64,000 nucleotides of DNA from Lysobacter sp. HDW10 (GTDB lineage: Bacteria; Pseudomonadota; Gammaproteobacteria; Xanthomonadales; Xanthomonadaceae): assembly GCF_011300685.1 (NCBI RefSeq), contig NZ_CP049864.1:922885-986884 (forward strand), read 5' to 3'. This document shows, piece by piece, positions 1-9,867 of this stretch; within the stretch, counting starts at the first letter, position 1; each line of letters opens with the position of its first letter. The notes below the pieces were generated by a model, which did not search any database, had not been told where the DNA came from, and was given only the letters and a program-made list of their open reading frames with translations. Both the position numbers and the translations under genes were made by a program.

Positions 1-550
1 GTGCAATGCCTGCGGCAAAAAGCGCTTCGGCGGCATAAATGTTGCCGACGCCGACGACGATGGCTTGATCCATCAAAAAGGTTTTGACACTCGCTTTGCG
101 TCCCCGCGAGCGTGCATACAGCCACGCGCCGTCGAAGGCATCTGAGAGGGGTTCGGGGCCCAAGCCTTCCAATAAGGTGTGCGTGGTGCCCGCCGGCTGC
201 CAAAGGAGTGCGCCAAATCGGCGCGGGTCGTTGAAGCGCACGATGTGGTTGTCTTCCAATTCGAAATCCACATGGTCATGCGTGCGTACCGGAGTGCCGG
301 TCGGGAGCACGCGCAAGCTGCCCGACATGCCAAGGTGCAGCAGTGCGCTGCCAGGCTCGAAATCGAGCAGCAAATATTTCGCGCGGCGGCGAACGCTCTG
401 AATCTGTTCACCCGGAAGGGTTGTGGCGATCTCCGGCGGAATCGGCCAGCGCAAATCGGGTCGACGCAGCACGACATGCTGAATGCGACGACCGAGCACA
501 TGCGGTTCGATGCCGCGGCGGGTGGTTTCAACTTCGGGCAGTTCAGGCAT
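1..550 (-). CDS. mutM: Formamidopyrimidine-DNA glycosylase, 3' end cut by window
   Basis: Base-excision repair glycosylase/AP lyase that removes 8-oxoguanine and ring-opened purines. The frame starts [13 protein letters not shown], the hallmark Fpg N-terminus: Pro2 is the catalytic nucleophile and Glu3 the acid. About 183 residues are visible, covering the N-terminal beta-sandwich and the start of the helix-two-turn-helix region (residues near [13 protein letters not shown]). The C-terminal zinc finger lies beyond base 1, so its integrity cannot be judged. It is divergent from the desaturase gene, with about 110 bases between them. The identification is firm because the PELPEVE motif is nearly unique to this family. 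Confidence 0.95.
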   Translation of the reverse strand, partial: MPELPEVETTRRGIEPHVLGRRIQHVVLRRPDLRWPIPPEIATTLPGEQIQSVRRRAKYLLLDFEPGSALLHLGMSGSLRVLPTGTPVRTHDHVDFELEDNHIVRFNDPRRFGALLWQPAGTTHTLLEGLGPEPLSDAFDGAWLYARSRGRKASVKTFLMDQAIVVGVGNIYAAEALFAAGIA

Positions 551-658
551 TGCGAGGGTCCATGAATGTTGCGCCTTCGAACGGGTGCAGCGTACGTAAT
601 CGTAGGGTGAGATTCGAAGCGCCTGCCCCCATCATGTAGGTTCTCTGAAGTGTTTGGA

Positions 659-1876
659 ATGTTTGACGTGTCGCAAACCGTAGTGGATCTACTGACCAGT
701 GGCTTGACCGGCATCAGCTGGTGGGGTTTTGCGCTGTATTTGTTGTTGGCAACACAGCTGACGATTTTCTCAGTCACCCTGTATTTGCACCGTTCATTGG
801 CACATCGCGGTGTGGACTTTCATCCGGCGGTGGCACACGTGTTTCGCTTCTGGACTTGGGTCTCCACGTCGATGATCGGACGCGAGTGGGCGGCGATTCA
901 TCGCAAGCATCACGCCAAATGTGAAACGGAAGAGGATCCGCATAGCCCGATGCACAAGGGCATCCGCACCGTATTTTGGCGTGGCGTTGAACTCTATCGC
1001 GAAGCGCGCCGCGATCGCGCTTCGATTGATCAGTACGGCAAAGGCTGCCCTGAAGATTTGATCGAACGTAAGTTGTATACGCCGTACGCCACCTTCGGCC
1101 CTACCGTGTTGTTATTCACCCTGGCCGCTTTGTTTGGTTTGAAGGGCGTTGCGGCGTGGGCGATTCAGATGGCATGGATTCCGTTCTGGGCGGCGGGTGT
1201 CGTGAACGGCTTGGGCCATTGGTGGGGCTACCGCAATTTTGAAACCGATGACACTTCCACGAACTTGTCGCCTTGGGGTGTGTGGATTGGTGGCGAAGAG
1301 CTCCACAACAACCACCATGCTTTCCCGAGTTCTGCGAAGTTCGCATTGCGTAAGTGGGAAGTGGATATTGGTTGGTATGTGATCAAGGCGCTGCAGGCGG
1401 TCAAGCTCGCGCGTGTGCTGCGTGTCGCGCCCGGCCTGGACGTGCGCCCGAATATCCACATGCCAGACATGGATACGCTGAAAGCACTGCTCGCACACCG
1501 CTTCCAAGCAATGACAGATTTTCATCGTACGGTCGTAAAGCCCGCACTCCGCGAAGAAGCGGCATTGCGCGGGACCAAAGTACGTCGCTTGCTACCACGC
1601 AAACTGCAAAAGGGTTTGGTCGATGACGGCCGTTGGTTGTCTGCAGAATCACGTGCGCAATTGCATCAGTGGGTGTCGACCTCGCCGAAGATGCAGATGT
1701 TGATGGAACAACGCGCGAAGTTGGCCGCGGTGCTGGATGCGCGCAGCGCAAATGCCACGGAGTCTTTGGCCCGATTGCAGGCGTGGTGCAAGCAAGCAGA
1801 GGCCAGCGGCATTCAATCTCTGCAAGGCTTTGCGCAGCGCTTGCGCGGCTACGCCGTGCCCGCATTGGCCGTATGA
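659..1876 (+). CDS. Membrane fatty acid (acyl-CoA/acyl-lipid) desaturase, delta-9 type
   Basis: Introduces a double bond into fatty acyl chains at the inner membrane through a di-iron site. The three histidine boxes are visible: HRSLAH, HRKHH and HNNHH, in the usual order with hydrophobic segments between. At about 405 residues it is somewhat longer than minimal bacterial desaturases, with a basic, helical C-terminal extension of about 130 residues after the third box. I chose ATG 659 because a GAAG sits 8 bases upstream. A GTG at 650, adding three residues, is the alternative. The stop overlaps the next start (ATGA), suggesting co-translation with the EF-hand protein. Confidence 0.88.
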   Translation: MFDVSQTVVDLLTSGLTGISWWGFALYLLLATQLTIFSVTLYLHRSLAHRGVDFHPAVAHVFRFWTWVSTSMIGREWAAIHRKHHAKCETEEDPHSPMHKGIRTVFWRGVELYREARRDRASIDQYGKGCPEDLIERKLYTPYATFGPTVLLFTLAALFGLKGVAAWAIQMAWIPFWAAGVVNGLGHWWGYRNFETDDTSTNLSPWGVWIGGEELHNNHHAFPSSAKFALRKWEVDIGWYVIKALQAVKLARVLRVAPGLDVRPNIHMPDMDTLKALLAHRFQAMTDFHRTVVKPALREEAALRGTKVRRLLPRKLQKGLVDDGRWLSAESRAQLHQWVSTSPKMQMLMEQRAKLAAVLDARSANATESLARLQAWCKQAEASGIQSLQGFAQRLRGYAVPALAV

Positions 1877-2211
1877 CAGTCCTGCGTGCCGCACTCCTGC
1901 TGTTGACGTGCCTCGTGCCGACACTCGGGACGGCACAGGTGCGCACGACCAGCGAGTATTTGGCGCGTATGGATACCGATGGTGACGGCAAAGTGCAGTT
2001 GGTGGAGTACCAAAACTGGCTGATCTATGCCTTCGACGAAATGGACCGCAACAAAGACGGTGTATTGACCGCCGACGAACAGCCAGGCAAGAAAGGGCGC
2101 GCGCTCCAGCGTGCGGCACAGATGCACCTCTTCGCCGAGCGCTTCAAACGCCAAGATCGCAATCGCAACGGCAGTCTGGACGCCAAAGAGCTCGCAGCGC
2201 CCCCACAGTAA
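1873..2211 (+). CDS. Exported EF-hand calcium-binding protein
   Basis: A 112-residue protein with a signal peptide (hydrophobic stretch at residues 4-20 ending near GTAQ), followed by three EF-hand loops: DTDGDGKVQLVE, DRNKDGVLTADE and DRNRNGSLDAKE. Each has acidic or Asn ligands at positions 1, 3 and 5, Gly at 6 and Glu at 12. It probably binds calcium in the periplasm; its role is unknown. It starts at the ATGA overlap with the desaturase stop, so the two are probably one operon. An upstream in-frame extension lies wholly inside the desaturase gene and lacks export logic, so it was not used. Confidence 0.8.
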   Translation: MTVLRAALLLLTCLVPTLGTAQVRTTSEYLARMDTDGDGKVQLVEYQNWLIYAFDEMDRNKDGVLTADEQPGKKGRALQRAAQMHLFAERFKRQDRNRNGSLDAKELAAPPQ

Positions 2212-2288
2212 GACCATGACTGGTGGCAGGGTTGGGCGCTGCCTGACTGCGTTAATGTGAAAGATTCCACACAACACTGGGGTCTCTC

Positions 2289-3653
2289 ATGCGCAAAACC
2301 CTGTTAGCGGTTGCGCTTGCCGGCATGGTGGCGTTCGCGCCCGTGTACGCGCAATCCATTCACGTTCCAAAAATTCAATACAGCGAACGCGTGCTGGCCA
2401 ATGGCATGCGCGTGATCTCAGTGCCGGACAAAACCAATCCAACGGTCTCGGTCCAAGTTTGGTACGACGTGGGCTCGAAGAACGATCCGCAAGGCCGTTC
2501 GGGCTTCGCGCATTTGTTCGAACACATCATGTTCAAGAGCACCAAGAACATGAAGTCAGAGCAATTCGACCGCATGACCGAAGACGTCGGTGGCATGAAC
2601 AATGCCAGCACCAGTGACGACTACACCAACTATTTCGAATCGGTGCCCGCAAATCACTTGCAGCGCTTGCTGTGGGCAGAGGCCGAACGTTTGTCCAACT
2701 TGAATGTGGATGAAGCGAACTTCAAATCCGAGCGCGCCGTGGTGCAAGAAGAGTACCGCCAGAGCGTGCTGTCGAATCCCTATGGCAAGTTGTTCAACGC
2801 GCTCAGCACACTGTCGTACACCACGCATCCGTACAAGCGTTCGACAATCGGCAGCATTGAGGATCTCGACGCGGCTTCAGTGCAAGACGTGATCGACTTT
2901 CACAAGACCTACTACCGTCCCGATAATGCCGTGCTGATTGTCGCCGGCAATTTCGATCAGAAGCAGTTGGACGGATGGGTGGATCAGTACTTTGCTTGGA
3001 TTCCGAAACCTGCCACGGCGATTCCGCGCGTCACGGTCAAAGAACCCGTACGCACGGCAGACAAACGCTTCACGGTGAAAAGCCCCGTCGCACCGACACC
3101 GGGTTTGTTGATCGATTGGTTGGTGCCACCGTCGAATCACCCGGATATGGCCGCACTTGATGTCGCCTCTTCTTTGCTGTCGCAAGGGGAATCTTCGCGC
3201 CTCTATCAACGCCTTGTTTACAAAGAGCAGGTTGCGCTCGAGGCATCGGCCGGACTGGATGGCCGTGTCGATACGGGGCTCTTCTATCTGTTGGCGATCT
3301 TAAATGCCGGGCACACACCTGCCGAGGCAGAAGCCATGATGTTGGATGAAGTCAAAAAGCTCGCCACCGGTGAAATCACCGACGCCGAGTTGGACAAAGT
3401 CAAAACCCAAGTGTTGACCTCACGTCTGACACGCATGCAATCCGCGCAAGGCAAGGGCATGATGCTGGGCTCTGCCGTCATTATTGAAGGCAGTGCCGCA
3501 CGTGCCAACGCGAGCTTGGAAGAGTACCAACGCGTCACCGCCGCAGACGTGCAACGCGTTTTGAAGAAATACATTCTGGATGGCAAGAAAGTCACGATTG
3601 ACTATCTGCCGGAACAAGCCGCTACAGCCGACAAGAAAGGGGGCGCGAAATGA
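2289..3653 (+). CDS. M16 family zinc peptidase, catalytic subunit
   Basis: Periplasmic pitrilysin-like peptidase of 454 residues, with a signal peptide cleaved near VYAQ. The inverted zinc motif HxxEH is present as HLFEH (residues 75-79), and a candidate third ligand Glu lies near residue 154 in SERAVVQEE. It is the usual length for a one-repeat-pair M16B subunit. The next gene overlaps by 4 bases and encodes a related protein lacking the zinc motif, matching known M16B heterodimers in which the second subunit supplies the Arg/Tyr pair. The likely job is degradation of small exported or imported peptides. Substrate unknown. Confidence 0.92.
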   Translation: MRKTLLAVALAGMVAFAPVYAQSIHVPKIQYSERVLANGMRVISVPDKTNPTVSVQVWYDVGSKNDPQGRSGFAHLFEHIMFKSTKNMKSEQFDRMTEDVGGMNNASTSDDYTNYFESVPANHLQRLLWAEAERLSNLNVDEANFKSERAVVQEEYRQSVLSNPYGKLFNALSTLSYTTHPYKRSTIGSIEDLDAASVQDVIDFHKTYYRPDNAVLIVAGNFDQKQLDGWVDQYFAWIPKPATAIPRVTVKEPVRTADKRFTVKSPVAPTPGLLIDWLVPPSNHPDMAALDVASSLLSQGESSRLYQRLVYKEQVALEASAGLDGRVDTGLFYLLAILNAGHTPAEAEAMMLDEVKKLATGEITDAELDKVKTQVLTSRLTRMQSAQGKGMMLGSAVIIEGSAARANASLEEYQRVTAADVQRVLKKYILDGKKVTIDYLPEQAATADKKGGAK

Positions 3654-5095
3654 GAACCGCAAGCTTGCTATTGAATGGACTTGCGCTGTCGATTGCGTTC
3701 GCATGCTCGGCGCAGGCAGCAGATTTCCCGACCACACCGCCCGCACCCGGTCCTGCACCGAAGATCAATATTCCGAATGCAGTGGAAACGACTTTGGACA
3801 ACGGTCTGCGCGTGATTACCGTGAACCGTCCGGGCCTTCCGTTGGTCACCACGAACTTGATGGTGCGTGCAGGTGCAGAACATGACCCGACAGACAAGTC
3901 AGGTCTGACGTATTTCACCGGCGAGCTCATCACCAAGGGTGCAAAGGGCCGGAGTGCTGCACAAATCGCAGAAGCGGCTGAAACCTTGGGCGGCAGTTTG
4001 GATGTCACCACGGGTTGGGATTTCAGTGGCGTCGATATGACGGTCGCAACGCCCAAGCTCGATGCTGCCTTGGCCTTGATGTCAGACACCGTGCTGGCAC
4101 CCGACTACGCGCAAGAAGAATTGGAACGCTTGCGTACGCAAACCTTGAACGGGCTCAAGCAAACCATGAGCCGACCCAATGCCGTGTCGTCGATGGTGTT
4201 GTCGCGTCTCGTTTACGGCGGACACACCTACGGCCACCCGACCACAGGCACACCACAGTCGTTGCCGCGCATCAGTCGTGATGATGTTGCCAAGCAGTAC
4301 AAGGCGATGTGGCGTCCGGATCAGGCCATTCTTTTGTTCGCAGGGGATATCACGCCTGCACAGGCAAAGGCTTTGGCCAGCAAGTACTTCGGCCAATGGC
4401 AGGCACCCAACAGTTTGCTGCCTGAAGCGCCGGCAAAGCCGACGACGGTCGACAAGGGTGCGTTGTGGGTCATTAACCAAACCGGTGCAGGTCAATCCGG
4501 TGTCTCGATGGGCGTGCAATCGAGCGCACGCAAAGATCCTGACTACTACGCGGGCACCTTGGCCAATGCGATTCTGGGCGGATCTTACTCCGCACGTTTG
4601 AATCAGGAAATTCGCATTAAGCGCGGTCTGTCGTATGGCGCGAATTCTCGTCTGCAATCGCTCGCTGCGGGGGGCTCATGGACGAGCGGTGCACTGACGA
4701 AGAATCCGTCTTCGATGGAAGTGGTGGACTTGATGCGCACCGAGGCTTTGCGTTTAGGTAAGGACGCTGTGGGTGCTGACGAGTTCAGCGCACGCAAAGC
4801 AACCTTGACGGGCAACTACGCGATGGGTCTTGAGTCGACCGATGGTTTGTCTTCTGTCTTGGGTGGTTTGGCCGTGCAAGGCATCGACTTGAAGGAAGCG
4901 AATCGCTTTATTGACCGCATCAATGCCGTCACGCCGGCACAGGTACAAAGCTACGCAGGCAAGTACTTCAAGCCGGGTGCATTGAACTTTGTCGTGGTGG
5001 GTGACACGAAAGCGTTTGAAGCGAAAATTCCGAAAGATGCCGTTCGCATTGACGTGACGAAGTTGAATTTGGATTCGCCGGGCTTGGGCAAATAA
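3650..5095 (+). CDS. M16 family peptidase homologue, non-catalytic subunit
   Basis: A 481-residue exported protein (signal peptide ending near AQAA, then a Pro-rich stretch) with the M16 fold. Where the catalytic subunit has HxxEH, this one reads LTYFTGEL, so the zinc ligands are gone. It retains the C-terminal domain motif with Arg and Tyr (RLNQEIRIKRGLSYG) that completes the active site in M16B heterodimers. It starts within the stop of the upstream catalytic gene (ATGA). A strong hairpin terminator follows at 5129. I infer an obligate heterodimer with the upstream product. Confidence 0.9.
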   Translation: MRTASLLLNGLALSIAFACSAQAADFPTTPPAPGPAPKINIPNAVETTLDNGLRVITVNRPGLPLVTTNLMVRAGAEHDPTDKSGLTYFTGELITKGAKGRSAAQIAEAAETLGGSLDVTTGWDFSGVDMTVATPKLDAALALMSDTVLAPDYAQEELERLRTQTLNGLKQTMSRPNAVSSMVLSRLVYGGHTYGHPTTGTPQSLPRISRDDVAKQYKAMWRPDQAILLFAGDITPAQAKALASKYFGQWQAPNSLLPEAPAKPTTVDKGALWVINQTGAGQSGVSMGVQSSARKDPDYYAGTLANAILGGSYSARLNQEIRIKRGLSYGANSRLQSLAAGGSWTSGALTKNPSSMEVVDLMRTEALRLGKDAVGADEFSARKATLTGNYAMGLESTDGLSSVLGGLAVQGIDLKEANRFIDRINAVTPAQVQSYAGKYFKPGALNFVVVGDTKAFEAKIPKDAVRIDVTKLNLDSPGLGK

Positions 5096-5128
5096 GCCAA
5101 GTCGATCAAGCAAACAAAAGAGCTAGAC

Positions 5129-5161
5129 AAAAAGAAGGCCGCGAAAGCGGCCTTCTTTTTT
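5129..5161. terminator. Bidirectional intrinsic terminator
   Basis: A perfect 14-base inverted repeat (AAAAAGAAGGCCGC pairing with GCGGCCTTCTTTTT) around a GAAA tetraloop, with A-tract and T-tract on the two sides. It sits between the convergent M16 pair and the M13 peptidase, so it can stop transcripts from both directions. Confidence 0.88.
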
Positions 5162-5176
5162 GCTGCGGTGTGCGAC

Positions 5177-7282
5177 TTACCAGATACGGACACGTGCTTC
5201 CGGTTTCAGGTACAACTTCTGACCTTCCTTCACATCAAAGGCGGTGTACCAGCCATCGATGTTGCGGACCGTGCGAACGCGGAAGTTGCCCGGTGCGTGC
5301 ACGTCGCCGAGGATCTGCGCACGTAGGGCCGCGTCACGCGTCTTGCCACGCCAGCTTTGTGCGAAAGCGAGGAAGAAACGTTGGTCGCCGGTCATGCCGT
5401 TGATCACAGGTGCGGGCTTGCCGTTCAAGGACTTTTGATAGGCGTCATACGCCACGGCCAGACCTGCGAGGTCAGCGATGTTTTCACCTAACTCTTGCTC
5501 ACCTTTCAAGAACAAGCCCGGCAAAGCTTCATAGGCGTTGTATTGCGCGATGAGCTTCTTGGAGCTGGCCTTGAAATGATCTGAATCGGCCTTGGTCCAC
5601 CAGTTTTGCAACTTGCCATCCGCGTCAAACTCGGCACCCATGTTGTCAAAGCTATGGCTGATTTCATGACCGATGACGGCACCGATCGAGCCATAGTTTG
5701 CGGCGGCATCTGCATTCGGGTCGAAGAACGGCGCTTCAAGAATCGCAGCGGGGAAGTTGAGCGCATTTTGCAGCGGCAAGTTCACCGCATTGACGGTTTG
5801 CGGCGTCATCCACCATTCGCCCTTGTCAGGCGCTGCATTCAACTTGGCCAGCTGGTGCTTGGTTTCGGCCAGTTCCGCACGTTGATGGTTGCCAAGCGGA
5901 TCATCCGCTTTGATTTCAAGCGCACTGTAATCGCGCCAAGTGTCCGGGTAACCGACGCCGACTTTGATGGTGGCGACTTTAGCCTTGGCTTTGGCCTTGG
6001 TTTCGGCACTCATCCAATCCAATTTGTCGATGCGTTCCGGGAACACGGCCAAAAGGTTGGACACCAGTTGTTGGACTTGGGCGCGCGACGAGGCCGGGAA
6101 ATACTTCTCGACATACACCTTACCCACGGCATCGCCGAGGTCGTTGTTCACGCGCGCAAGGCCACGCTTCATGCGTTCGCGTTGCTTGGGCGTGCCGTTC
6201 AAGGTGGTGCCATAGAAGCCGAACGACAAATCATCAAATGCTTTCGGCAACAGACCTGCGTTTTCATTGATGGCATGGAAGGTCATCCAATCTTTCCACG
6301 CATCCAAGGATTCGCTGGCGGTGAGTGCCGACAAGCCTGAGACCGCTTTCGGTTGCCATGCAGTGATCGTGGCTTGTCCATCAAGACCGGCGGCTTTCAA
6401 GAACGTTGCCCAATCCAGACCCGGTGCTTTCTTTGCAAATTCAGCCACCGGCCACGGGTTATTGGCCTTATGCACGTCATCGGTTTCAGCAATCGGTGCA
6501 TGCGCGCGCGCAATTTTTTCTTCAAGCGCATAGATCGCTGCGGCTTTCTTGTCTGCGTCCGGAATCTTCGCTTGGGTCAACAAAGCAGCAATATAGGTTT
6601 TGTACTTGGCGCGGATCTCGGTCATCGCCGGATCTTTGGACACGTAGTAGTCGCGATCCGGCATGCCGAGGCCGCCTTGCAGCAAATACGCGGTGTTGTG
6701 TGCCGGATCCGACAAGCCTTGGCTAACGAAAATGCCGAATAGATGTTCGGTGTGATAGTTGGTCGCATTCAGCGGATCGACGTCGGCGCGAATGGTTTCA
6801 CCCAGTGCGCGTGCGAGATCGGTTTTGTCTTTCAACGCTGCAATGCTGTCCAACGTGGGCTGCAAGGGTGCGATGCCGCGTTGTTCAATACCCGCTTCAT
6901 CCATATAAGCGGCGTAGTAGTCGGCGATTCGGCGTGCGTCGGTGCCGGGCGCCGGTTTTGACGCCGCGAGGCCTTGCACGAGTTCCTTGGTGCGCTGTTC
7001 AGCTTTCTCAAACACCTTCAGGAACATCCCGGTGCTGGAACGGTCGTCCGGGATTTGTGCGGTTTTCGCCCAGCCCCCATTCGCATAGGCGTCGAAATCA
7101 TCGCCAGGTGCGACTGACGTATCCATGCCGGCCGTATCAATACCGGCTGTCACTTTCGCGGGCGCTGCTTCCGTCGCAGGGGTAGGCGCTTGCGCGGCAG
7201 GTGGCGGTGTTTGCGGACATGCGGTCAGGGCGCAAGCGACGGCGATCGCCAGCGCACCGCGTTGAAGGTATGGCAGGTTCAC
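5177..7282 (-). CDS. M13 family metalloendopeptidase (neprilysin/PepO-like) lipoprotein
   Basis: A 701-residue zinc endopeptidase that cleaves oligopeptides. The N-terminus carries a lipoprotein signal (hydrophobic core, then LTAC lipobox), followed by a low-complexity Pro/Ala linker, so it is probably tethered in the periplasm. In the C-terminal third, HEISH gives the HExxH zinc site and GENIAD the third ligand Glu and conserved Asp. NAVN and the C-terminal Trp are family hallmarks. Length matches full M13 enzymes. It converges with the M16 pair and is divergent from acs, with about 120 bases between the start codons. Confidence 0.94.
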   Translation of the reverse strand: MNLPYLQRGALAIAVACALTACPQTPPPAAQAPTPATEAAPAKVTAGIDTAGMDTSVAPGDDFDAYANGGWAKTAQIPDDRSSTGMFLKVFEKAEQRTKELVQGLAASKPAPGTDARRIADYYAAYMDEAGIEQRGIAPLQPTLDSIAALKDKTDLARALGETIRADVDPLNATNYHTEHLFGIFVSQGLSDPAHNTAYLLQGGLGMPDRDYYVSKDPAMTEIRAKYKTYIAALLTQAKIPDADKKAAAIYALEEKIARAHAPIAETDDVHKANNPWPVAEFAKKAPGLDWATFLKAAGLDGQATITAWQPKAVSGLSALTASESLDAWKDWMTFHAINENAGLLPKAFDDLSFGFYGTTLNGTPKQRERMKRGLARVNNDLGDAVGKVYVEKYFPASSRAQVQQLVSNLLAVFPERIDKLDWMSAETKAKAKAKVATIKVGVGYPDTWRDYSALEIKADDPLGNHQRAELAETKHQLAKLNAAPDKGEWWMTPQTVNAVNLPLQNALNFPAAILEAPFFDPNADAAANYGSIGAVIGHEISHSFDNMGAEFDADGKLQNWWTKADSDHFKASSKKLIAQYNAYEALPGLFLKGEQELGENIADLAGLAVAYDAYQKSLNGKPAPVINGMTGDQRFFLAFAQSWRGKTRDAALRAQILGDVHAPGNFRVRTVRNIDGWYTAFDVKEGQKLYLKPEARVRIW

Positions 7283-7399
7283 AAGAAGTATCCTTGAAGG
7301 GGTGAATCATCCATGCTGCGCCTCTCGCTGACGAGAGCATGTGCAAGAAGTCACTGGCAGCGGATAGCGGTTACAAACCATTGTTTTTGGAGACTTCCC

Positions 7400-9349
7400 A
7401 TGTCTGATTTGAAAACCCACTACGAAGTTGCCGAGACGTTTGCAAGTGGCGCAAATGTGTCGAGCCAGCAGAGGGAAGTCAATTACCGCCGTTCAGTACA
7501 AGATCCGGATGCGTTCTGGGGCGAGGTGGCCAAAGACTTCGAATGGATGCGCGCGCCGACGCGCATTAAGAACACCAGTTTCGATCTTGAAGATTTTCGA
7601 ATCCGTTGGTTCGAAGACGGTGAGATGAATATCAGCGTGAACTGTTTGGATCGTCATTTAGCCAAGCACGGGGACAAAGTCGCAATCATTTTCGAATCAG
7701 ATGATCCGGCGGCACCCTCGCGTCAATTGACCTTCCGTGAGTTGCATGCCGAAGTCTGCAAGCTTGGCAATGCGATGCGTAACTTGGGTGTGGGTAAGGG
7801 GGATCGGGTTAGCATCTATTTGCCGATGATCCCAGAGGCCGCCGTAGCGATGCTTGCGTGCGCGCGCATTGGTGCTGTGCACTCAGTGATCTTTGGGGGC
7901 TTCTCCGCGAACTCAATTGCAGATCGTGTGGCCGATTGCGGTAGCAAACTGATCATCACGGCAAACGAAGGCGCACGCGCTGGCAAGTACACGCCGCTCA
8001 AAAAGAACGTCGACGATGCCTTGAGTTTGCCGGGCACCACGACCGTGCAAACGGTGCTTGTTGTGCGGCATGGCCCGTCGACGGTCGACATGCAAATGCC
8101 GCGGGATCGATGGTATGACGCAGTGATGGAAGGTCAGTCGACCACCTGCGAACCCGAAGTGATGAACGCGGAAGATCCGCTCTTCATTCTCTATACCTCG
8201 GGCAGTACCGGTAAGCCCAAAGGTGTGTTGCACACCACGGCGGGGTATTTGATTTACGCGGCGTATTCGTTCAAGACCGTGTTTGATCTGAAAGACAACG
8301 ACATCTTCTGGTGCACGGCTGACGTGGGTTGGATCACCGGTCACTCGTACGTGGTTTACGGCCCCTTGGCAAACGCTTCAACGGTGTTGATGTTTGAGGG
8401 CGTGCCGAGTTGGCCGAATGCCTCACGCTTTTGGGAAGTGATCGACAAGCACAAGGTCACCATTTTCTACACGGCGCCGACCGCGATTCGTGCGTTGATG
8501 CGCGAAGGCGATGCGCCGGTGAAATGCACTTCCAGACAGTCGTTGCGCTTGTTGGGCAGTGTGGGTGAGCCGATCAATCCGGAAGCATGGCGTTGGTACT
8601 ACGACGTGGTGGGCGAAGGCCGTTGCCCGATCGTTGACACGTGGTGGCAAACCGAAACCGGCGGTATTTTGATTTCGCCGATTGCGGGCGCCACCTTGAT
8701 GAAGCCGGGTTCTGCGACTTTGCCGTTGCCGGGTGTGCAGCCTGCATTGGTGGATGCGGCAGGCAATATTTTGCAAGGTGAGGCTGAAGGCAACCTCGTG
8801 ATGATGGATGCGTGGCCCGGCATGATGCGCACCGTGTATGGCGACCATCCCCGCTTTTTGGAGACGTACTTCAAAGCCTATCCCGGCATGTATTTCACCA
8901 GCGACGGCTGTCGTCGCGACGCGGATGGGTATTACTGGATCACCGGTCGTGTCGATGACGTGATCAATGTCAGTGGCCACCGCTTGGGCACGGCTGAACT
9001 TGAAAGCGCCATCGTTTTGCATCCGTCGGTGAGCGAAGCGGCAGTGGTTGGCTATCCGCACGATCTGAAAGGCCAAGGCGTCTATGCCTACGTCACCTTG
9101 AACGATGGCATTGCGGCGAGCGACGCACTCGCAAAAGAAATCATTGCGCTCGTGCGCAAAGAGATCGGCCCCATCGCGTTGTTGGATCAACTGCAATGGG
9201 CAGACGCCCTGCCGAAGACCCGCAGCGGAAAAATCATGCGCCGCATCCTCCGCAAGATCGCCGAAAACGCCACCGATCAACTCGGCGACATCAGCACCCT
9301 AGCCGACCCCGCCGTCGTCGATGCCCTAGTAGCCAACCGCAAAAATTAA
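7400..9349 (+). CDS. acs: Acetyl-CoA synthetase (AMP-forming)
   Basis: Activates acetate to acetyl-CoA via acetyl-AMP. The 649-residue length is standard. The AMP-binding P-loop [11 protein letters not shown], the [10 protein letters not shown] adenylate motif, and the C-terminal TRSGKIMRR with the acetylation-sensitive Lys are all present. ATG 7400 was chosen because it has TTGGAG upstream and yields the family-typical N-terminus; an in-frame extension to 7313 is not supported. The stop codon runs directly into a REP-like inverted repeat (9348-9395), followed by a terminator shared with rpmG. It belongs to general carbon metabolism and shows no obvious operon partner. Confidence 0.96.
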   Translation: MSDLKTHYEVAETFASGANVSSQQREVNYRRSVQDPDAFWGEVAKDFEWMRAPTRIKNTSFDLEDFRIRWFEDGEMNISVNCLDRHLAKHGDKVAIIFESDDPAAPSRQLTFRELHAEVCKLGNAMRNLGVGKGDRVSIYLPMIPEAAVAMLACARIGAVHSVIFGGFSANSIADRVADCGSKLIITANEGARAGKYTPLKKNVDDALSLPGTTTVQTVLVVRHGPSTVDMQMPRDRWYDAVMEGQSTTCEPEVMNAEDPLFILYTSGSTGKPKGVLHTTAGYLIYAAYSFKTVFDLKDNDIFWCTADVGWITGHSYVVYGPLANASTVLMFEGVPSWPNASRFWEVIDKHKVTIFYTAPTAIRALMREGDAPVKCTSRQSLRLLGSVGEPINPEAWRWYYDVVGEGRCPIVDTWWQTETGGILISPIAGATLMKPGSATLPLPGVQPALVDAAGNILQGEAEGNLVMMDAWPGMMRTVYGDHPRFLETYFKAYPGMYFTSDGCRRDADGYYWITGRVDDVINVSGHRLGTAELESAIVLHPSVSEAAVVGYPHDLKGQGVYAYVTLNDGIAASDALAKEIIALVRKEIGPIALLDQLQWADALPKTRSGKIMRRILRKIAENATDQLGDISTLADPAVVDALVANRKN

Positions 9350-9395
9350 CGGTGACAGGTACCGTTAATTTGAATTAACTGTACCTGTCACCGTT
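9348..9395. repeat. REP-like inverted repeat after acs
   Basis: Two 24-base arms in near-perfect inverted orientation (22 of 24 positions match) with no spacer. Each arm contains GTGACAGGTAC and ends in GTTAAT. The left arm has a further small palindrome (AACGGT...ACCGTT). It begins within the acs stop codon and precedes a separate rho-independent hairpin, so it is not itself the terminator. The form resembles repetitive extragenic palindromes mobilised by RAYT transposases. No second copy and no transposase were seen in the window. Confidence 0.7.
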
Positions 9396-9406
9396 ATTTG
9401 GGGTAC

Positions 9407-9434
9407 AAAAAACCCGCCGTTTAGGCGGGTTTTT
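9407..9434. terminator. Bidirectional intrinsic terminator between acs and rpmG
   Basis: Stem AAAACCCGCC / GGCGGGTTTT with loop GTTTA, flanked by A- and T-runs, giving a U-tract in either direction. It lies downstream of both convergent genes. Confidence 0.88.
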
Positions 9435-9453
9435 GTGGGGGGCTGATCAAGGA

Positions 9454-9618
9454 TTACTTGATCTTGCCTTCCTTGTAGATGACGTGCTTACGCACGACCG
9501 GGTCGTACTTCTTGATTTCCATCTTGCCCGGGGTGTTCTTCTTGTTCTTGTCGGTCGTGTAGAAATGACCGGTGCCTTCAGAAGAAATCAGGCGGATCTT
9601 ATCGCGCTTGGATGCCAT
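9454..9618 (-). CDS. rpmG: 50S ribosomal protein L33
   Basis: A 54-residue basic ribosomal protein starting [17 protein letters not shown] and ending EGKIK. It lacks the CxxC zinc pairs, so it is the zinc-independent form, as usual in gammaproteobacteria. A strong AAGGAGAAGAAACC precedes the ATG. It lies 12 bases downstream of rpmB on the same strand, the standard rpmB-rpmG order, and ends at the bidirectional terminator at 9407. Confidence 0.97.
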   Translation of the reverse strand: MASKRDKIRLISSEGTGHFYTTDKNKKNTPGKMEIKKYDPVVRKHVIYKEGKIK

Positions 9619-9630
9619 GGTTTCTTCTCC

Positions 9631-9867
9631 TTAGATCTTTTCGCCACGTGCACGCAATTCGGCGAGCACGGCGTCGATGCCGTTCTTGTCGATGGTGCGC
9701 AAGGCCTTGGTGGAAAGACGCAGCTTGATCCAACGGTTTTCAGAAGCGACCCAGAAACGGCGTTCATGAAGGTTGGGGAGAAAGCGGCGGCGAGTTTTGT
9801 TCATCGCGTGCGAGACGTTGTTACCCGTCACGGTACGCTTGCCGGTTACTTGGCATACGCGGGACAT
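9631..9867 (-). CDS. rpmB: 50S ribosomal protein L28
   Basis: A 78-residue large-subunit protein. [21 protein letters not shown] followed by the [10 protein letters not shown] stretch is diagnostic. It is the first gene of the rpmB-rpmG operon. An AGAGGTGCACA sequence precedes the start. The region upstream (9868-10064, about 200 bases) contains no convincing gene; a candidate promoter lies at 10030-10058, which would give a long leader. Confidence 0.97.
   Translation of the reverse strand: MSRVCQVTGKRTVTGNNVSHAMNKTRRRFLPNLHERRFWVASENRWIKLRLSTKALRTIDKNGIDAVLAELRARGEKI

Noticed and set aside
5606-6340. Open frame antisense to the M13 peptidase gene
   Set aside because: Lies inside a full-length M13 gene with intact catalytic motifs; the translation has no recognisable domain.
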